This document shows, piece by piece, positions 6,805-10,000 of a stretch of DNA of 10,000 bases; position 1 is the stretch's first letter, and the number at the start of each line of letters is the position of its first letter. The position numbers and the translations under genes were made by a program. The stretch comes from Symbiodinium natans (Eukaryota; Sar; Dinophyceae; Suessiales; Symbiodiniaceae), in assembly GCA_905221605.1 (NCBI GenBank), contig CAJNDS010000489.1, positions 1-10,000 of the forward strand, given 5' to 3'. Under the pieces are notes generated by a model. It saw nothing but the letters and a program-made list of their open reading frames with translations, was not told the origin of the DNA and ran no database searches.

Positions 6805-8668
6805 GTGCATATGTTGCTCCTGGTGCGTCTATCATTGGGACGGTGACCTTGAGAAAAGATGCAAGCGTCTGGTTTAACTGCACACTTCGAGGCCTTTGGA
6901 CTGCTGTTGAGCGTGCTGCAGTGCAGACAGATTCCAATACACTGCAAAATCACAGTCACAGCAACTGCATCTAATCGTGGTTCTGAGGAGACAACGAAGT
7001 GATTACCATCGGCGAAGGGTCTGATATTCAGGACATTTGTTCATCCAGCATGTCGGTGAGCTTCAAGTGGTTCCTGGCCCGTTCCATTAGTTCCTCGAAG
7101 GTGCATGTGTAATTTTGTTCCTTAGTTCCTGCAATCGCTTCGGGAGGACAATTCAGTGCTGCACTGTGATCCTGGCAAACCCTTGATTGTGGGAAGAAAT
7201 TGTCTCGTCGGCCACCAGGCCGGGACCAATTGGGGACAGAACAACTTGAAGAGTTAGGGAGACTTGGAAATCACATGCCCGAAGCGGTTGCCATCACTTG
7301 CGAGATTCAACGAGTGGGCGCTCCCAAACCGACAGCCGTGCCAAGAATTGCAGAGAATCGCCATCCAGATGGGCACGATACGGTGTCGAACGCCTTCAAC
7401 TGTCTTGAGAGTTCTGCCTCTGACTAAAGCATGATCGTGCAGTTACTGATTTTTTTCATTGGAAGAGATATCCCCAGCACCGCAACCACAACGGCGTTAC
7501 ACGGCCATTCGCTGTTCGAGCAACCTGTTTGGCATAGGGCCGACCTTCCAAGTAACTTGCGCAGCACGTACGGGAACCGAATGAATGCGCGCACGCCGAC
7601 TTCAACAGGGTAGTAGCAGCCGCAGTTGGATCAGTTGGATTGCGGCTGCAGCGCCTTCAGACGGATGAACTAGCACCTCGGTCCCATCTCCATGCAAAAT
7701 TGGTTGGTGGGCCACAACAATAGAGATACAATAGAGAATCTTCTTTCGTGGCGGGAACGGAGGTGGCGGTCTTTCTGAGAATTTCTGAATTTCGGTCCAG
7801 CCCGAAGCGAACTTGTATTTTGCCATTGAGCTGCAGGAGTTTTCTTTCCTTAAGTTGAGCAACAGTTCCCGGATTGCTGCCTGATGCTGTTTATGGAGGG
7901 TGCCGAGCCGTCGGCTCATACTGGGTGCAGCGCACAGCCCGTACGTTTTCTTGGGATTGTCACGGCTTGTCTGTCTGGCAATTTCTGCCGGCTGCAGTAT
8001 GCAAGGCTCTGCACAGTAGGCACTGGGGGTTCTGTGTACTGGCCACTTTGCATGAAGCTATGTCTGGATGCAGGTCTGCCTACACGGATGTCGGATAGGG
8101 GAGAACTGCCTCATTGGCATGAGAACCACGATCTTGGACAATGCTGTGCGAGCCTGAACTGTTGAGGGCTGCAGAACCGATGGTTGGCTGATATTCATCA
8201 AGACAAAGCCTTCCAGGTCATTGGAAAGAATTGCTTCGTTGCTGCAGGCAGAATTTGCTTCAAGCAACTCCCAAGCGTTGCCTAGCATCGTCATTGAATC
8301 CAGTACCGTTCGTTCAAATTGGTAAAGATAGACACAGACAAACTCGATCTGTCTTGCGACCGTTTATGCAGTGCTCAAGGCACCTTCATTGGAGAAGGGA
8401 AAAACTTTCCGGACAATTCTCTCATTGGCGGCAACCCTGCGAAACGGCCCCATTCTCATCAGCGGGCCATAGTCAGAATAGTCTGGGTTCACGCGGGCGC
8501 GTTTTTACGTTAAAGTCTCGTTGGTCCCGGAGGATTGCAGATCTGGAAACAGATCCGACAAAGATGGCAGCTGTCATGAATGCGGCAAGCAGTGGCCCAC
8601 CCAGTGGGAGAGGGTGCTGTGTGCTGCCAGTGCAGATGAGTCCAGTATTTGTGGAATTTGTGGAGTGA
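6805..8668 (+). CDS. Gamma-class carbonic anhydrase-like protein (left-handed beta-helix)
   Basis: Exons: 6805-6891, 6988-7031, 7147-7218, 8074-8145, 8217-8247, 8380-8446 and 8533-8668, about 168 residues plus a missing N-terminus. Spliced together they give a continuous hexapeptide-repeat protein: G-A-Y-V-A-P-G-A-S-I-I-G, S-V-W-F-N-C-T-L-R-G-D-N-E, I-Q-D-N-S-V-L-H-C-D-P-G, V-G-H-Q-V-C-L-H-G-C, then P-D-N-S-L-I-G-G-N-P-A-K. The family's three zinc histidines are all present with correct spacing (Q-D-x4-H and H-x4-H, the latter split by intron 3), as are the Arg/Asp of LRGD and Gln/Asp of IQD. Family members form trimers with metal at subunit interfaces and interconvert CO2 and bicarbonate, though many homologues have no proven activity. 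LRGDNE, LH-x-DPG and FPDNSL resemble the compact bacterial subgroup. The core is secure. The 5' start and the last exon's tail after PAKR are inferred. Confidence 0.92.
7219..8073 (+). other. Long intron 3 of the carbonic anhydrase gene (GC-AG)
   Basis: At 855 bases this intron is far longer than the other five (71-132 bases). It begins GC after a CAG and ends TGCAG before G. Its position is fixed because it separates the two histidines of V-G-H-Q and C-L-H-G-C. It contains a 9-bp hairpin (7616-7649) and a 105-codon antisense open frame (7602-7919) with a helix-like N-terminal part. Neither is a recognised element. Confidence 0.85.
7616..7649. repeat. Perfect 9-bp inverted repeat inside intron 3
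   Basis: gcagccgca (7616-7624) and tgcggctgc (7641-7649) are exact reverse complements with a 16-base loop made of two gttggat-like units. It could fold as a stable GC-rich hairpin in DNA or in the pre-mRNA. Confidence 0.8.
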
Positions 8669-8939
8669 TTTTGGCAGCGAAGACTCTTGGCACGGGCTCT
8701 GCGCGCAGGCACATGATGGCACATGGTGAATTCCACGGCTTAGTGCCAAAACAAGACACTGGCAAGACTACGTATGCAGCGGTCGCGTGCGCAAGCATGC
8801 TGTCAACCTCGCTCGAGTAGCTCGCTCTATGGCGCTCGGAACTCACATCGCACCTCGCATTCGGTGGACCACGTTGCAGTCTGGCACTTTTTGGAGACTA
8901 CTTTCGTCGTAACGAGCCGGCATACAAGAGTCCACACAG

Positions 8940-8996
8940 TTGTCAGATTTGTCAGATTTGTCAACATTGTATGCGCTGTCTGCGCGGCTGTCAGAT
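8940..8996 (+). repeat. Degenerate 9-bp minisatellite
   Basis: ttgtcagat, ttgtcagat and ttgtcaaca are followed by looser units (ttgtatgcg, ctgtctgcg, then ctgtcagatg). Because the period is nine bases, every frame is repetitive. One gives a run of C-x-x-C motifs, another gives V-R-F. The Cys-rich reading is not evidence for a zinc protein. Confidence 0.75.
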
Positions 8997-9047
8997 GTTT
9001 TCAAGCGTTTGTTCTGCTAAGCGCATATGTGTAGGGGCTGCACTGCA

Positions 9048-9090
9048 GAGCATTGAGGAGCATCTGTGGAGCATCAGTGGAGCATCCCTC
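9048..9090 (+). repeat. 11-bp minisatellite, four units
   Basis: gagcattgag (one base short), gagcatctgtg, gagcatcagtg and gagcatccctc follow directly on each other. No coding role is apparent. Confidence 0.8.
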
Positions 9091-9136
9091 GCAACTGAGA
9101 AACATAACATAGGCTAGTAGAGAAATCTACGCTGAG

Positions 9137-9190
9137 GCTACGTGGAAAACAAGGAGCGGTACACCAAAGAGCTGTATCCATTTGACGAAG
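9137..9190 (+). CDS. Probable short internal exon of an unidentified gene
   Basis: A 54-base segment lies between an AG|G acceptor (gctgag before G) and a strong GT donor (gaag before gtgagc). Its open frame reads Y-V-E-N-K-E-R-Y-T-K-E-L-Y-P-F-D-E, a convincingly protein-like peptide with balanced charge and aromatic residues. The same frame hits TGA 15 bases after the donor, consistent with an exon end. A following exon may start after AG at 9309 (joined in frame it would read G-T-C-G-A-R-F and stop at TGA near 9369), but that is weak. Whether this is a separate gene or a late part of the carbonic anhydrase transcript cannot be told. I do not recognise the family. Confidence 0.42.
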
Positions 9191-9365
9191 GTGAGCAAAG
9201 CTGAAAGCCGGAGCTGAGCGAGAAAAGTGGTCATTGCAGCGCGAGACCTTCAGTTGGGCATCACACGGATGGCGACTGCCCATCGCAGCAACCGGATGCC
9301 TTGGACAGGAACATGTGGAGCTCGCTTTGTGCGGCGTGGCTTATGCTTTGTCTTTCCATCTCCTA

Positions 9366-9424
9366 CATGACATGGTGATTTTTGTCATGTTGATGTCATC
9401 ATGAGTCATGAGATGTCATGAGGG
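9366..9424. repeat. ATGTCATG-rich segment with small hairpin
   Basis: catgaca (9366-9372) and tgtcatg (9383-9389) can pair around a 10-base loop. Further gatgtcat, gagtcatg and gatgtcatgag units follow to 9424. The cluster is short and imperfect. Confidence 0.65.
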
Positions 9425-9576
9425 GGTCCCTCGATCCTTCGGTCCAAGACACGGTCGATCAGGTCGGCTGTTGCATCGTCATTCGGTTGGGACCTCGGCA
9501 TCCAACGGCATTGTGTCTCGCAACAGCATCTCATAACAACAAAAGCACGGAAACATGCCTGGATGCACCGGTCTGG

Positions 9577-9857
9577 TTTTTAAATGGAAAACCGGTAGAA
9601 AACCAACAGAAAACCAATAGAAAACCAATAGAAAACCAATAGAAAACCAAGAGAAAACAAATAGAAAACCAATAGCAAACCAATAGAAAACCAAGAGAAA
9701 ACCAATAGAAAACCAATAGAAAACTGGATTTCTATTGGTTTTTATGGGTGGTTGTTGGTGTTTATGGGTTTTTATTGGTTGTTATTGGTTTTGATTGGTT
9801 TTCTACTGGTTTTGTATTGGTTTTCTATTGGTTTACTATTGGTTTTCTATTTAAAAA
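9577..9857. repeat. Foldback of two opposing 10-11 bp repeat arrays
   Basis: The left arm (9587-9724) is twelve consecutive 11-bp units of gaaaaccaata type without a single indel, plus a partial unit. The right arm (9729-9850) is the reverse-complement motif (tattggttttc type), with steps of about 10 bp near the centre and 11 bp outward. The outer ends also pair: tttttaaatggaaaacc (9577-9593) against ggttttctatttaaaaa (9841-9857), one mismatch in 17. The apex is a perfect 10-bp stem (9713-9722 with 9729-9738) around a 6-base loop. Helically phased A/T tracts predict bent DNA. Minus-strand frames through the left arm give F-Y-W-F-S-I-G repeats, which are an artefact. Confidence 0.93.
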
Positions 9858-9864
9858 GCAATTG

Positions 9865-10000
9865 AAAGCAGGGCACCCACATGTGCGAAGAGATCGAAGA
9901 AAGCGGTACAAAGCCATTGAGCGGAGGTCAGCCTGCGATGCCTGGCAGCCAGTCGCGTCCTGAGGTGGTTTTTGCTAACACGTACTTGCCCGTAATTGTT
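9865..10000. other. No gene recognised at the right edge
   Basis: A plus-strand frame rich in Lys/Arg ends at about 9963 but begins inside the foldback repeat and shows no motif. Any exon here would continue beyond the window. Confidence 0.4.

Noticed and set aside
8521-8820. Plus-strand frame with C-H-E-C-G and C-G-I-C-G motifs, suggesting a zinc-binding domain
   Set aside because: It overlaps the carbonic anhydrase last exon in another frame. The frame joined to PAKR gives a better splice fit, and the Cys pairs match no specific zinc-finger spacing.
8930-9117. Cys-rich frame with several C-x-x-C units
   Set aside because: It is produced by the 9-bp minisatellite, and the other frames are equally repetitive.
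9479-9716. Minus-strand frames encoding repeated aromatic peptide (F-Y-W-F-S-I-G type), resembling a membrane protein
   Set aside because: They are the direct translation of the 11-bp array. Several frames are open at once because the repeat lacks stop codons, so the peptide is an artefact.
1-10000. tRNA, rRNA, CRISPR array, bacterial promoters or operons
   Set aside because: No T-loop plus acceptor-stem arrangement, conserved rRNA segment or spaced direct-repeat array was seen by eye. The spliced gene structure argues against a prokaryotic source.

Overview
The window reads as eukaryotic nuclear DNA, most likely from a dinoflagellate of the Symbiodinium type. The best evidence is one clearly recognisable gene, a gamma-class carbonic anhydrase-like left-handed beta-helix protein (about 6805-8668, plus strand). 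It is cut into at least seven exons. The exons rejoin in frame, with no gap in the family pattern, only if the introns begin with GC (four), GA (one) or GT (one) and every acceptor is AG followed by G. That mix of GT/GC/GA donors with AG|G acceptors is established for Symbiodinium-type dinoflagellates. No bacterial operon, ribosome binding site, rRNA, tRNA or CRISPR array was seen.

Layout. 1-480: no recognisable gene. 535-922: a G-poor CAT/CAA/CAC tract, an AT-rich stretch and a 24-base C run. 1043-1580: four copies, one inverted, of an unnamed repeat of about 80 bp. 1640-1856: a diverged direct duplication with a short TTTAGGG-like motif. 1961-2001: a possible exon with the second half of a ZZ/C1-like zinc-finger motif, followed by a 51-base perfectly alternating pyrimidine-purine tract (2053-2103) and a weak possible terminal exon (2253-2360). 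2361-3900: only weak coding fragments, including a possible terminal exon at 3539-3607. 4153-4900: degenerate tandem repeats with periods of about 41 bp and then 149-189 bp. 4860-5495: a 211-codon minus-strand frame of uncertain status.

5706-6206 is a probable small gene (three exons, about 106 residues, acidic middle, basic coiled-coil end, both introns GA-AG). It lies in the same orientation as the carbonic anhydrase gene, and a perfect 36-bp tandem duplication sits between them. After the carbonic anhydrase gene come a 9-bp and an 11-bp minisatellite, a probable short exon of a third plus-strand gene (9137-9190), and a large foldback structure at 9577-9857 built from phased 10-11 bp A/T-tract repeats.

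The two better-supported genes and the downstream exon share the plus strand, which fits the one-way gene runs known in dinoflagellates. No functional link between them can be read from the sequence. Gene models are hand-built from exon frames and splice signals. The carbonic anhydrase core is secure, its 5' end and tail are not, and all other coding calls are tentative.
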